Shown: positions 20,144 to 28,435 of the stretch, piece after piece
Position numbering within the stretch: the first letter of the stretch is position 1
Layout of the letters: every line of letters starts with the position of its first letter
IMG/VR virus record: IMGVR_UViG_3300045007_000300
Location: 1-28,683 of that record
Direction: 5' to 3' (one strand)
Source: a virus
DNA: 28,683 nt
Program-made: the position numbers and the translations under genes
The notes under the pieces: generated by a model
The model's database searches: none
Told to the model about the DNA's origin: nothing
The model's input: only the letters and a program-made list of their open reading frames with translations

Positions 20144-22524
20144 TGAAGGCGTCACTGCCCATCGAATTCTTCACCTGCACCTGGCAGAGCGCGCAGGACG
20201 AAGTGCGCCAGCAGCGTGACTGCGACTGGTGGATCTACGACTGGCCGAACGTGGATTTCTACTGGCTGTTCGGCAACAACTACTGGTGGATTCAGCCGCA
20301 GCCGGATCACAGTCCGCTGGCGCGTCGCTACTACGATCAGGTCGTCAGCGATCTCAACAACGCCACGAGTCAGGCGTACAGCCAGTGCGAGAGTCGTCAC
20401 TACGCATCGCAGTCGGAACCGGAGCCCGGCCTGCGTCTCACTGTTTCCAGCCGCCTCGACCGGGGTGCGGCGATACGCGGTAGCAGCACCGAGTCCAGCG
20501 GCATCGAGGCCCGGCTGTCCGTACCATTCGCGGGCGGGACGACCCCGCCGCCGCCCACGCCCTGTCCGATGCTGCGGCGCGAGCTCTTCGCTAGGCCGGT
20601 CGACTTCAACTACGTGCTGCATGGGCCAGGGGGCGGCAACTTCCGCTGGGAGTGGCGGGATCAGCAGGCCGTGACGCCTGACCCGTATTTCGAGCTTTAC
20701 GGTCGTACCCTGAAATTCTCCGGTAGCAGCGGCTCGCAGTTCCTCGGCAGCCTGCATCTCATCATCGACCGGGTCGCCGATCTGTGGGTGCGCTTCGAGT
20801 CTCGACCGATTCCGGCAACCGTCGCGGATCGGGTCGATCCAGCCCAGCCGCTCTCCTATCAGGTCAGCACCGGCGGCGGCTACTTCGGCATCGCGGCCGT
20901 GATCGAAGTGCTGCACGTCGAGTCGGGCCAGATCTGGTACCAGAGCGTGCACGGCTCGAACTACTCGCCCGGTCAGATGACCACGTACAGCTGGTGGCCG
21001 AGTGGCTGGGAACAGATGTCGATGGACGCCAACGGCATCATCCGGCACTACAACGTGGACTGGTTCTACTGGTTCAACACCATCGACCCTGCCAGCATCG
21101 GGCTGCCGACAACCGGCACCTACCGGATGCGCTACATCCTGCTGGCCTACGGCTACCAGACCTACAGCCGCTCGGTGAGCAGCAACGCGCTGGGCCTCTC
21201 CGGCGATACGCGGATGTCGTGGAAATCGATCTGGCTCTCGCACATGCCGTCGCTGATCAGCTACACGCCCGGGATGACCGACGGCATCATCCCCCCGTTC
21301 GAGGTGACCTACACGCGCAGTCCGGTGCTCTATCCGTGGCCGGCGAACGGAACCGGCATCCTGTTCGATGCCGTGTTCGACATGAAGAACATCACCACCT
21401 TCCGCTTCGTGATCAAGGTGGGCAACACTTTCGATTTTGCCGTCGGACTGGTGGTGCAAGCCTCGGGCTGGCAGGCGTGGGTGCATCTGGAGCCGGGCGA
21501 GATGAAATACCTGGCCGGCGGCGTGTCGATTTCCGGGATGGCGAACTGGAATGCCTACCCGCTGCATCCGCAGTCGCCGAATTACGGGTGGCAAGGCAAC
21601 TGGGGCAGCAGCTACATTTCGATGTACAACGGCCAGTGCTCGATCTCGTTCAGCCTGTTCCTGACCGCGCCCGATAATCCGGAAACGACGCCGGCCAACC
21701 TACCGGCAAAGCGGGCGACGCAGCGCTGGTATTGGGACCTGGCGAGTTTCGGCCCGCAGTACGAACCGGAGTGGGGCGCGATCAAGAAATACGCCCCGGA
21801 CGGGCGTTACGACTACGAGTACGTGCTCCAGCAATACAACCTGAATGCGGTGGCGATCACGAGCATCAACCGTTCGATCACCAAGCCAAGCTACCAGCCG
21901 CTGATCAATCCGGCCACCTACTTCGTGACCGGCTACCAGACCGTGCTCTACGACTGGAGCAGCCCGTGGCACAAGCGCCCTTGGCCGGGCTACTCGGGGT
22001 GGGGCAGCCTCTCCGCGCCGATCATGATCAACGGCGAACGCCTCACCTGGAACGGATCCCAAAACGTCTGGGTGCCGGTGGAGGCGGTGTCGATTTCGCT
22101 CACCCGCACGATGATGCAGCAGGTGGCGGCAATGCTCGGTGTCGTCGAATACGTGGTGATGGATGGCGATGACATTCGCTGGTTCGTGCCGGTCACCTAC
22201 AGCCCACCGACCTATCCCGAGTCGTTCTCGAACGTCTTGTGGATCGACCGCTTCTACACGCGGGGCGGGGCGCTGATCGACGACGCGGCGATGCGATCCG
22301 CCTTCCAGACGGTGATTGCCAACAACGCCGCCAGTTGGTCGAACTACCGGAACATCGTCATCCATCCTTCTGTGCGCTTCGGCAGTTTCCTCGACAACGG
22401 CGGTTTCGAGGTGGGCGACTACCTGCTGGGGCCGAACGGCGACATGGTCGAGGTGGGAAGCCTCGCCGCGCTCAGTTCAGTCAGCACGCGCTTCCTCTAC
22501 TACATCAAGCCCGAGTTCCGGTAG
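20143..22524 (+). CDS. Large aromatic-rich tail-tip protein, unknown family
   Basis: 793 residues from ATG 20143 (GTG 20140 is possible; GGGGGG at 20132-20137 serves as ribosome site). I do not recognise a family. The composition is striking: by hand count about 36 Trp, with seven in the first 47 residues (CDWWIYDWPNVDFYW, then NNYWWIQ), and abundant Tyr. A Pro-rich hinge (TPPPPTPCP, ~145) separates this from a long, beta-looking body. No signal peptide, no membrane segment, no enzyme motif. Coming directly after the tape measure it occupies the place of the distal tail protein/baseplate hub. Exposed Trp/Tyr surfaces are typical of carbohydrate-binding proteins, so a receptor-binding role is possible, but this is inference only. 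Confidence 0.7.
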   Translation: MKASLPIEFFTCTWQSAQDEVRQQRDCDWWIYDWPNVDFYWLFGNNYWWIQPQPDHSPLARRYYDQVVSDLNNATSQAYSQCESRHYASQSEPEPGLRLTVSSRLDRGAAIRGSSTESSGIEARLSVPFAGGTTPPPPTPCPMLRRELFARPVDFNYVLHGPGGGNFRWEWRDQQAVTPDPYFELYGRTLKFSGSSGSQFLGSLHLIIDRVADLWVRFESRPIPATVADRVDPAQPLSYQVSTGGGYFGIAAVIEVLHVESGQIWYQSVHGSNYSPGQMTTYSWWPSGWEQMSMDANGIIRHYNVDWFYWFNTIDPASIGLPTTGTYRMRYILLAYGYQTYSRSVSSNALGLSGDTRMSWKSIWLSHMPSLISYTPGMTDGIIPPFEVTYTRSPVLYPWPANGTGILFDAVFDMKNITTFRFVIKVGNTFDFAVGLVVQASGWQAWVHLEPGEMKYLAGGVSISGMANWNAYPLHPQSPNYGWQGNWGSSYISMYNGQCSISFSLFLTAPDNPETTPANLPAKRATQRWYWDLASFGPQYEPEWGAIKKYAPDGRYDYEYVLQQYNLNAVAITSINRSITKPSYQPLINPATYFVTGYQTVLYDWSSPWHKRPWPGYSGWGSLSAPIMINGERLTWNGSQNVWVPVEAVSISLTRTMMQQVAAMLGVVEYVVMDGDDIRWFVPVTYSPPTYPESFSNVLWIDRFYTRGGALIDDAAMRSAFQTVIANNAASWSNYRNIVIHPSVRFGSFLDNGGFEVGDYLLGPNGDMVEVGSLAALSSVSTRFLYYIKPEFR

Positions 22525-22533
22525 GAGACCAAC

Positions 22534-22914
22534 GTGATCATCTTGGACGGCATTCAACTGCCGGCGGGCCTGCTTTGGTCCGACGAATGGACAAGCAGCC
22601 GCGTCGCGCAGACCGTGCGCCGCACCCTGGACGGGTCGGTGGTGGTGTTCTACGGCCAATTGCAGGCCGGGCTGCCCATCACCCTGGAATCCGAATCCGA
22701 CGCTGGCTGGTTCACACGCGCCCAGATCGAGGCACTGGCCTTGCGCGCGGCGAGCCCCGGCGGCGTCTACAGCCTGACCCTGCGCGGCGAGTCGCGGCAG
22801 GTGATGTTCCGCCACCAGGACGCACCCGCCTTCGAGGCTCGACCGCTGGTGTCAGTGGCCAATCCACAAGCCGGCGATTTCTATCTCGCCACCCTGAAGC
22901 TCATGACCGTTTGA
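22534..22914 (+). CDS. Conserved tail-tip protein, unknown function
   Basis: 126 residues from GTG 22534, with AGGAG (22523-22527) 6 bases upstream. Sequence MIILDGIQLPAGLLWSDEW, ..., TLDGSVVVFYGQLQAGLPITLESE, ..., SLTLRGESRQVMFRH, PLVSVANPQAGDFYLATLKLMTV is beta-rich. It has the alternating pattern of small tail or baseplate proteins, and proteins of this type recur next to tail-tip genes in other phages of this class. No domain name is known to me. It may be a distal-tail-like ring subunit. It ends 9 bases before the next gene. Confidence 0.7.
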   Translation: MIILDGIQLPAGLLWSDEWTSSRVAQTVRRTLDGSVVVFYGQLQAGLPITLESESDAGWFTRAQIEALALRAASPGGVYSLTLRGESRQVMFRHQDAPAFEARPLVSVANPQAGDFYLATLKLMTV

Positions 22915-22923
22915 GAGGAACCT

Positions 22924-23934
22924 ATGCCCATTCTCGACAATGAAATCGTCTGGCGGCCAGCCGCCCTGATGTCCGATGTGACGCCCGCGCAGAACGGCGG
23001 GCGGATGACCTTCTCGCAACTGGTGTCCGGGGTGAAAAACAATCTCTTCCCCGACGTGTCGCAGTCCGAGCGACTGGCCGGCGCGGTGAAGTGGCGCAAA
23101 GCCTTCATTCACGTCAACAGTGCGCAGGACACAGCGCTCCTGAACGTGCGCCTGTTCCTCGATAGCCTGACGCCTGCCGGCGACTTCGTGGTGTTCCAGC
23201 CGGGCACACAGACTGACACAGAGGATCAGATCGCCGGGCGGACCTATGGCATCGGCACGCTTTACGCACCCATCGTCGGTGGGGCCGTCCAGATTCAGGT
23301 GGCCTGCGAACACAACGCCGAGTACGCCACCCTGCAACCGCTTCGGGTCGGCGACGTGCTGCGCGTCTCGGATCGACCGAGCACCGGTGGTGCCGGCAAC
23401 GAGGAGTGGGTCAGCGTCACCGGCATTGCCTACGGCGTAGATTTCGCCACGGTGGATGTCTCACCCGCGCTCGTGAACAGCTACGCCACGTCGAACACGT
23501 TGGTGTCCAGCGTGCTGGAACTGCCGAGTGCCGTGGCCAGCGTGAGTGGCGTGTCGGTCACCAGCGGTGGCGGTAGCTTCGATTCCGCCACCGTCGGCAA
23601 CCTCGTCGCCCACAACAAGGGCGCGGTGGAAGAGAGTTGGACGCTGATCTTCACAAGCGCCACCACCTTCACGGTGTCGGGCAACACGGTCGGCACACTG
23701 GCCAGCCCGGGATCGGTCAGCGCCGACTACGCGCCTCTGAACCCGGCGACTGGTACGCCGTACCTCACCATCAAGGCCATCGCTTGGACTGGCACGTTCC
23801 AAACGAATGACACAGTGACCTTTGCAACGCAGCCTGCCGCGATCCCGATCTGGTATCGCCGCCAGGTGCCGGCGGGGACATTCAGCCTGGCGAACGACTT
23901 CACGTCGTTGGCCATTCACGGGGAGAGTGCGTGA
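22924..23934 (+). CDS. Putative tail protein, unknown family
   Basis: 336 residues. ATG 22924 follows GAGAGGA. The N-terminus (PILDNEIVWRPAALMSD, GGRMTFSQLVSGVKNNLFPDVSQSERLAGAVKWRKAF) precedes a region of many short strands (DTALLNVRLFLDSL, ..., ATVDVSPALV). The C-terminal half is Ser/Thr/Val/Gly-rich (VASVSGVSVTSGGGSF, TFTVSGNTVGTLASPGS, NPATGTPYLTIKAIAWTGTFQTNDTVTF), like an Ig-like or beta-sandwich surface module. It lies within the tail-tip cluster and is translationally coupled to the next gene (TGATG). I would guess a baseplate or tip decoration protein; no family is recognised. Confidence 0.68.
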   Translation: MPILDNEIVWRPAALMSDVTPAQNGGRMTFSQLVSGVKNNLFPDVSQSERLAGAVKWRKAFIHVNSAQDTALLNVRLFLDSLTPAGDFVVFQPGTQTDTEDQIAGRTYGIGTLYAPIVGGAVQIQVACEHNAEYATLQPLRVGDVLRVSDRPSTGGAGNEEWVSVTGIAYGVDFATVDVSPALVNSYATSNTLVSSVLELPSAVASVSGVSVTSGGGSFDSATVGNLVAHNKGAVEESWTLIFTSATTFTVSGNTVGTLASPGSVSADYAPLNPATGTPYLTIKAIAWTGTFQTNDTVTFATQPAAIPIWYRRQVPAGTFSLANDFTSLAIHGESA

Positions 23935-24785
23935 TGGCCCGGGTCGGCTTCAAAAAAACCTTCGCCACCGGCACCTTCGACAAGGCCGGTGTGCAGGCCC
24001 TGTTCGGCCACATCAAGAGCACACTCGTGGCGGCCGGGTTCCAGGTCATTCTGGACACCCCGGATGCCATCGACGTCATACCGATAGGCGCGAACCCTGC
24101 CTTGCCAAACGACGACACGCCGCACTGGGCACTCAACCTTCAGGATGCAGATACCACCGCGTACATTCGAGGCATTCCTGTGTTCGGTGCGAACTACCTC
24201 GATGGGGGAGCCCTCGCGGACAACGGCTTCATCATCGTCAATCCGAACTGGCGCTGGCAGGATCAGAACGCGGAAATCACGTTCTGGTTCGCCGCTGACA
24301 GCGTGGCGGGCTGGTGGTGGCTGCACGCCATCTCGCCCGACATCAACAGCAGCAATGGCCAGACGATGAGCTATGCGTGTGCAGCCGTTACGACGCGCCG
24401 CTACCCCGCCGATCAGCATCAAGGACTCTCGACCCGCTACGGTCTGTGGGACCCGTGGGGCGACTTCTATCCGGCCTACGCGATGGAGACGGATGGGACG
24501 CAGAACCGTTGGCCCTGGACGGGTACCTGGTCGCCCTTCGGCGAGGGATGGGATTTCAATGGAAAGCGCCATCCCGGTTCGCCACTGCCCAAAATGGCCG
24601 TGCCTCAGTTCCCGAATCGGGATGGCGGTGCCGTGTGCATCTACGGAGAGATCAATGAGATTCTGATCCTCACCGATGGCTATGCGCAGGAGGAACAGGT
24701 GTTGCCGGGCTGGGTGGCGATGACCGGCGATGACTGGGATCAACCCTACGCCGTGCCAGCGCCTGCCAGCTTCACCGTGCTATGA
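23934..24785 (+). CDS. Trp-rich tail-tip protein, unknown family
   Basis: 283 residues from ATG 23934. The N-terminus (FKKTFATGTFDKAGVQALFGHIKSTLVAAGF) looks like a helical attachment segment. The remainder has about 15 Trp by hand count, for example NWRWQDQ, FWFAADSVAGWWWLH, RYGLWDPWGDFYPAYAM, NRWPWTGTWSPFGEGWDF. No enzyme motif, membrane segment or signal peptide. The next gene overlaps by 4 bases (ATGA), so the tip genes are made together. The aromatic bias matches the 793-residue protein upstream, suggesting both present similar binding surfaces. Function unknown; a structural tail-tip or receptor-binding role is inferred. Confidence 0.68.
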   Translation: MARVGFKKTFATGTFDKAGVQALFGHIKSTLVAAGFQVILDTPDAIDVIPIGANPALPNDDTPHWALNLQDADTTAYIRGIPVFGANYLDGGALADNGFIIVNPNWRWQDQNAEITFWFAADSVAGWWWLHAISPDINSSNGQTMSYACAAVTTRRYPADQHQGLSTRYGLWDPWGDFYPAYAMETDGTQNRWPWTGTWSPFGEGWDFNGKRHPGSPLPKMAVPQFPNRDGGAVCIYGEINEILILTDGYAQEEQVLPGWVAMTGDDWDQPYAVPAPASFTVL

Positions 24786-26317
24786 CCATTGGCATTTCGC
24801 TCGCCATTACGCTGGGGGCGGGACTCTACGTTGACTCGGGGCCAACCGTCCTCAAGCGCCGCTTCGAGGCGGCGTGGGGCAAGACGGAAGTTTTCGTGGC
24901 CAATGCCACGCCGTGGGATATGAACCGTGTGCGCGCGTGGCAGTACGCGGAAATCTGGTCGATCCGCTTCGCGCAAAACCATCAGTCATCCTACGGACTG
25001 CGGCTGGAAGGTGGAAGTCGGTATCCCTACGGCGACATGCGCCAGCACCGCCGGATCATCTTGGCAGCTTGGGGCGACGTGCAGCAGACCAAGGCCCGCC
25101 ACGTCATCCCGTACACCGATCTCGGCACCTGCTGGAAATCGATGCGGGTCGCGTACTGGCTGACCCAGCAGGTCGCGGCCAGGCAGGTGCTCGGGTACGA
25201 CGTGACCAACGTCGATCCGGTTGCCAAGCGGCTAACGGCATCCTGGTCGATCCTCGATGACGCCAGACTGCAGGCGGTGGTGAACAGCCCGGAACTCGTC
25301 TGGCACGACCAGCGGATTCGAATCGTTGAGGCGACCCTTTCCTGCGACGAGGAGAGCCCGGTCTGGATTGCGCGGGTCGAGATCGCGGCCATCACCGATT
25401 TCGCCACCATCGGAATCGGCGACACGATCACCCTTGCCTTGGGGCTGGAAATTTTTGTGCTGGTGGTCGATGGCAAGACGCTGTCGCGCACCTCGGTCGC
25501 CGAACAACGGATGGAACTGACGGCAGTCTCGCCCGTGGCGCTGCTCGACGCGCCCTTTGCCGGCACGAGCCGCTACTACGAGGCTGGTGCTGTTTCCGCG
25601 CGTGCGGCGGTGGAGTTCCTGATCGGCTCGGTCGACTGGAGTCTTCCCAGCTGGATCATTCCGGCAGGCCGGCTGATGCTGGAAGGGGCGACACCGCTGG
25701 CAGCCGCCCGCAACATCGTCGCGGCCATCGGCGGCATCGTCGAGAGCAACCCGGATGGCTCGGTGGTTTGCCGCCGCCAGCATCCGGTCAGCATTCCGCA
25801 GTACGGTGCTGCCACAGTCGCGCACAGTCTGTTCGACGCCGACGTGATGTCGGCGCAGGCGCAGATCGCGCCGGTGCGTGGTTTCAATCGGGTGACCATC
25901 GCCAACGAGGAAGGCGGTGCGGGCACGTCCGCTGACCGGATCGAGTACGTGGCCGATGCCGATGATGCCTATCGTGGTACGGTGCGCGCCTATCTCGCCA
26001 GCACCCGTGCGGTGGTGCTGGCCCACACCGGGCATCCGTCCACGGTTATCGCGAGCCTCGGCGCAGTCACCCGCACCGAGAGTGAAACGGTCGAGTTTAT
26101 CGAGGGGCAGGCGAGCACCCGATACCCGGTGACCACCATTGTGAACCTCGCCTGGCAGCACACCGGCCTGGGCGATGTGACCGCCTCGGGCCAGAGCCTC
26201 ACGGCGGCCACCAGCGGTTACAGCCTGCTTCGAATCACCTACACCACCACGTCGCTCGACTGGCGCGTGGCGCTTCCCATCGACGAGGAAGTGCAGTTCG
26301 TGCTGGTCGATGCCTGA
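24782..26317 (+). CDS. Putative tail hub protein
   Basis: 511 residues. The middle section (AVEFLIGSVDWSLPSWIIP, LMLEGATPLAAARNIVAAIGGIVESNPDGSVVCRRQHPVS, about 275-340) resembles the hub-domain pattern of phage tail hub proteins, where a helix with A-R-I-A-A-GG-V is followed by a strand with a-DG-v-v. The N-terminus is unusually rich in aromatic residues (AWGKTEVFVANATPWDMNRVRAWQYAEIW). Beta-strand-rich beyond ~380. It would form part of the central hub through which the tape measure and DNA pass. This is a weak structural similarity, so the family is uncertain. ATG 24782 overlaps the previous stop. Confidence 0.6.
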   Translation: MTIGISLAITLGAGLYVDSGPTVLKRRFEAAWGKTEVFVANATPWDMNRVRAWQYAEIWSIRFAQNHQSSYGLRLEGGSRYPYGDMRQHRRIILAAWGDVQQTKARHVIPYTDLGTCWKSMRVAYWLTQQVAARQVLGYDVTNVDPVAKRLTASWSILDDARLQAVVNSPELVWHDQRIRIVEATLSCDEESPVWIARVEIAAITDFATIGIGDTITLALGLEIFVLVVDGKTLSRTSVAEQRMELTAVSPVALLDAPFAGTSRYYEAGAVSARAAVEFLIGSVDWSLPSWIIPAGRLMLEGATPLAAARNIVAAIGGIVESNPDGSVVCRRQHPVSIPQYGAATVAHSLFDADVMSAQAQIAPVRGFNRVTIANEEGGAGTSADRIEYVADADDAYRGTVRAYLASTRAVVLAHTGHPSTVIASLGAVTRTESETVEFIEGQASTRYPVTTIVNLAWQHTGLGDVTASGQSLTAATSGYSLLRITYTTTSLDWRVALPIDEEVQFVLVDA

Positions 26318-26326
26318 GGACACATC

Positions 26327-26833
26327 ATGGCCAATGCCACCATTCGCGTTCAATTCGGCAACCCGGACGGCTCGGGTTCGGACGGTCACCTCTCTGCCGA
26401 GGTCGACACCCGTCCCGATGGCCTCAACGGCGGCCGCAGTTCCTTCAGCCCAGGCGAAACCGCCTACATCCTCGTCTACAAGTCCGACAACGTCAGCATC
26501 ACCGACACCATCTGCTCGGCGGGATCGCTCTCGGCACAGGGCAGCGCCGTGGTGACGGTGACCGAGGAACTGATGTTCGAGGATGCCGATACGGCGACGC
26601 TCGGCAAGCCGGCGCGTTCGGCAATTTCGCAGGCTGTTTGGTACGGGCGCAGCCTCGGCGGCCTCACGCTACAGTCCGACAAGGTCACGGTGAAGGCATC
26701 GAGCAAGGGTGTGGCGGTGGCCAAGGTTACCTACGATGCGCTGGCGCTGGTCTATGCCCTGTCGTCGCCCTCCACGCTCAACGGGGAGACGGACTTTTCC
26801 ATCTTGGCCCTGATCAAGGGGACGGCATCGTGA
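26327..26833 (+). CDS. Beta-rich tail-tip protein, unknown function
   Basis: 168 residues. ATG 26327 follows GAGGA at about 7 bases. Features: NATIRVQFGNPDGSGSD, SSFSPGETAYILVYKSDNVSITDTICSAGSLSAQG, VVTVTEELMFEDAD, KVTVKASSKGVAVAKVTYDALALVYALSS, strongly beta-sandwich-like, with few charged residues and no catalytic motif. The end overlaps the next start (GTGA). It could be an Ig-like accessory domain protein on the tip. No family recognised. Confidence 0.68.
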   Translation: MANATIRVQFGNPDGSGSDGHLSAEVDTRPDGLNGGRSSFSPGETAYILVYKSDNVSITDTICSAGSLSAQGSAVVTVTEELMFEDADTATLGKPARSAISQAVWYGRSLGGLTLQSDKVTVKASSKGVAVAKVTYDALALVYALSSPSTLNGETDFSILALIKGTAS

Positions 26834-27126
26834 TCATCGAGGTTTATCGGGGCGACGGTGCGCGCGAGGGGTCGCCCATCGTCGAGCCGCTGCTCGCCGA
26901 CGATGCGCTGATCCATCGGGGCGTGGCCGAGATGGACGCCAATGCGCACGCCTTCAACCGGCTCGAGATGGCGGTGGTTTTTCGGCCAGGGATTCGTCTC
27001 GGTCAGATCGTCGAGGCGACCGACCCGTCCACGGCGAGCCCGTATCGCGCCAAGGTGACCGGCATCCAGATCACGGTGTCGGAAGCCGCCATCGAAACCC
27101 AACTCACCCTGGAGCAGCCGCGATGA
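26830..27126 (+). CDS. Small tail-tip protein, unknown function
   Basis: 98 residues from GTG 26830, which overlaps the previous stop as GTGA. Sequence IIEVYRGDGAREGSPIVEPLLADDALIHRGVAEMDANAHAFNR (split), then EMAVVFRPGIRLGQIVEATDPSTASPYRAKVTGIQITVSEAAIETQLTLEQ is beta-rich, with the R-G-x-A/EID-x-N pattern (RGVAEMDANAH) often seen in phage hub or baseplate proteins. It probably folds into a beta barrel that completes the hub formed by the preceding 511-residue protein; that pairing is inference. Starts of this kind indicate strict translational coupling. Confidence 0.65.
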   Translation: MIIEVYRGDGAREGSPIVEPLLADDALIHRGVAEMDANAHAFNRLEMAVVFRPGIRLGQIVEATDPSTASPYRAKVTGIQITVSEAAIETQLTLEQPR

Positions 27127-27341
27127 GTTTCGCCTTGAAGGAGCTCACTCGGCTACTTGCGCCGGAGCAAACGGTAGTGGGCGCGGTGGTCGGCATCGAT
27201 GGGGCCGTGGTGCGCGTGGCCACCGAGCGCGGTGCCGTCACCGCCCGGACGCTCGATGCCGTGGCCGTCGGCGACCGGGTGCAGATCAAGAACGGCATCG
27301 CCACCAAGGCACCGGTGGCCAAGCAGGTGTTTCCCGTCTGA
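27123..27341 (+). CDS. Small beta-barrel protein, unknown function
   Basis: 72 residues. After a helix (FALKELTRLLAPEQT) comes VVGAVVGIDGAVVRVATERGAVTARTLDAVAVGDRVQIKNG (split here as VVGAVVGIDGAVVRVATERG and DAVAVGDRVQIKNG), the pattern of a short OB/SH3-like barrel as in the N-terminal part of phage baseplate spike and KOW-like proteins. The ATG overlaps the preceding stop by 4 bases. It may cap the hub. Not a recognised family. Confidence 0.68.
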   Translation: MSFALKELTRLLAPEQTVVGAVVGIDGAVVRVATERGAVTARTLDAVAVGDRVQIKNGIATKAPVAKQVFPV

Positions 27342-27361
27342 CGACAATTGGAGGAATCGAA

Positions 27362-27595
27362 ATGAAGCAAGCGACGACATTTCTGGAGCGGGTGCGACCC
27401 GTCATCGACGCCCTGCCCGATGGGGCCGACAAGGACACGTTGCTGGCCCTGGCCGAGGCACAGGACACCATCGAGCGCGGTGACGTGCATCCGAAGCAGC
27501 GCGCGCAGGCCATGCGCCGGCTGGTAGGCGGCGCTGCCGTCGTGGCCAGCAGGAAGGCCGGGCGTCTGGCCCAAGGACGCGGCAAGAAGCCGTAG
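27362..27595 (+). CDS. Small helical protein, unknown function
   Basis: 77 residues, preceded by GGAGGA (27350-27355), a strong site, 6 bases before ATG 27362. Helical: TTFLERVRPVIDALPDGADKDTLLALAEAQDTIERGD, then KQRAQAMRRLVGGAAVVASRKAGRLAQGRGKKP, ending strongly basic. No membrane segment. It is the last gene before a hairpin and the lysis module. It could be a small regulator or nucleic-acid-binding protein; no family known to me. Confidence 0.68.
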   Translation: MKQATTFLERVRPVIDALPDGADKDTLLALAEAQDTIERGDVHPKQRAQAMRRLVGGAAVVASRKAGRLAQGRGKKP

Positions 27596-27624
27596 CACCA
27601 AGGCAACCCAAATTCACACCCGCG

Positions 27625-27645
27625 AACCCGCCCAAGAGGCGGGTT
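27625..27645 (+). terminator. Hairpin, probable weak terminator between tail and lysis modules
   Basis: AACCCGCC (27625-27632) pairs with GGCGGGTT (27638-27645) around a CAAGA loop; the run after it is only TCGCATTTC. The core ACCCGCC/GGCGGGT equals that of the terminator at 2009. It lies 24 bases before the next ATG, with a GGAGG site after the hairpin, so partial read-through into the lysis genes is likely. Confidence 0.5.
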
Positions 27646-27668
27646 TCGCATTTCTGGAGGACGAAAAC

Positions 27669-27962
27669 ATGGATTCCACCCAAATGGAGCGGCGGAAGAT
27701 GGTGACCATCCCGCAGGAAGAATTCGAGGCGATGCTGGAGCGGGCAGCCGAACGCGGTGCCCGGCACGCGCTCGCCGACGTTGGCCTCGATGGGCCGGAG
27801 GCAGCGCACGACATCCGGGAATTGCGCGGTCTGCTCGACGCATTCAACGAGGCCAAGAAAACCGCCGGCCTGACCATCGTGAAGATGCTGGTCACCGGCC
27901 TGGTGATGGCGCTGCTGGCCGGCGCGTTCCTGAAGCTCAAACTGTTCGGAGGCGGGCAATGA
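27669..27962 (+). CDS. DUF6127-like membrane protein
   Basis: 97 residues. ATG 27669 has GGAGG 8 bases upstream. The sequence (MVTIPQEEFEAMLERAAERGARHALADVGLD, HDIRELRGLLDAFNEAKKTA) matches the DUF6127 family as I remember it, followed by one membrane segment (TIVKMLVTGLVMALLAGAFL, ~69-88) and a charged tail (KLKLFGGGQ). Cytoplasmic helices followed by a C-terminal anchor suggest a helper of lysis or membrane attachment; no specific role is established. It overlaps the next gene by 4 bases, placing it in the lysis cassette. Confidence 0.8.
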   Translation: MDSTQMERRKMVTIPQEEFEAMLERAAERGARHALADVGLDGPEAAHDIRELRGLLDAFNEAKKTAGLTIVKMLVTGLVMALLAGAFLKLKLFGGGQ

Positions 27963-28435
27963 TCGAGACTCTGCTTGGCGGCCTCCTAGGCGGGGCCTTC
28001 CGGCTCGCCCCGGAAATTCTGAAATGGTTCGACCGCAAGGGTGAGCGCAGCCACGAACTGGCGATGCAGGATAAGGCGCTGGAGTTCGAGAAACTGCGCG
28101 GGGCGCAGCGGATGGCAGAGATCGGTGCCGCCGCCGATGCTGCGTGGAATACCGGAGCTATCGATGCCCTGCGTGAGGCCGTCGCGGCGCAGGGGCAGCG
28201 ATCCGGTGTGCGTTGGGCCGATGCCCTGTCGATCAGCGTGCGCCCAGTGATCACCTACTGGTTCATGGCGCTCTACTGCGCGGCCAAGACGGCGGCGTTT
28301 GCGGCTGCCGTCACTGCCGGGGCTGGTTGGGGCACGGCGATCCTTCACGCCTGGACGGAGGCCGATCAGGCGCTGTGGGCGGGGGTGTTGAACTTCTGGT
28401 TCCTGGGGCGCGTGTTCGACCGGGTGCGGCCGTGA
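27959..28435 (+). CDS. Putative holin, 3TM type
   Basis: 158 residues. An N-terminal amphipathic/hydrophobic segment (TLLGGLLGGAFRLAPEILKWF) is followed by a charged helical part (DRKGERSHELAMQDKALEFEKLRGAQRMAEIGAAAD) and two C-terminal membrane segments (VRPVITYWFMALYCAAKTAAFAAAV and ALWAGVLNFWFLGRVF). This is the layout of the GTA/3TM holin family (PF11351), usually found next to a lysozyme gene. It would form the inner-membrane hole that lets the endolysin out and times lysis. ATG overlaps the preceding stop (ATGA). Confidence 0.75.
   Translation: MIETLLGGLLGGAFRLAPEILKWFDRKGERSHELAMQDKALEFEKLRGAQRMAEIGAAADAAWNTGAIDALREAVAAQGQRSGVRWADALSISVRPVITYWFMALYCAAKTAAFAAAVTAGAGWGTAILHAWTEADQALWAGVLNFWFLGRVFDRVRP

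Noticed and set aside
20152-21594. A 480-codon minus-strand frame opposite the Trp-rich tail protein
   Set aside because: Rich in His/Arg/Val as expected of a mirror frame; no ribosome site. The plus-strand frame has coupled start and stop signals.
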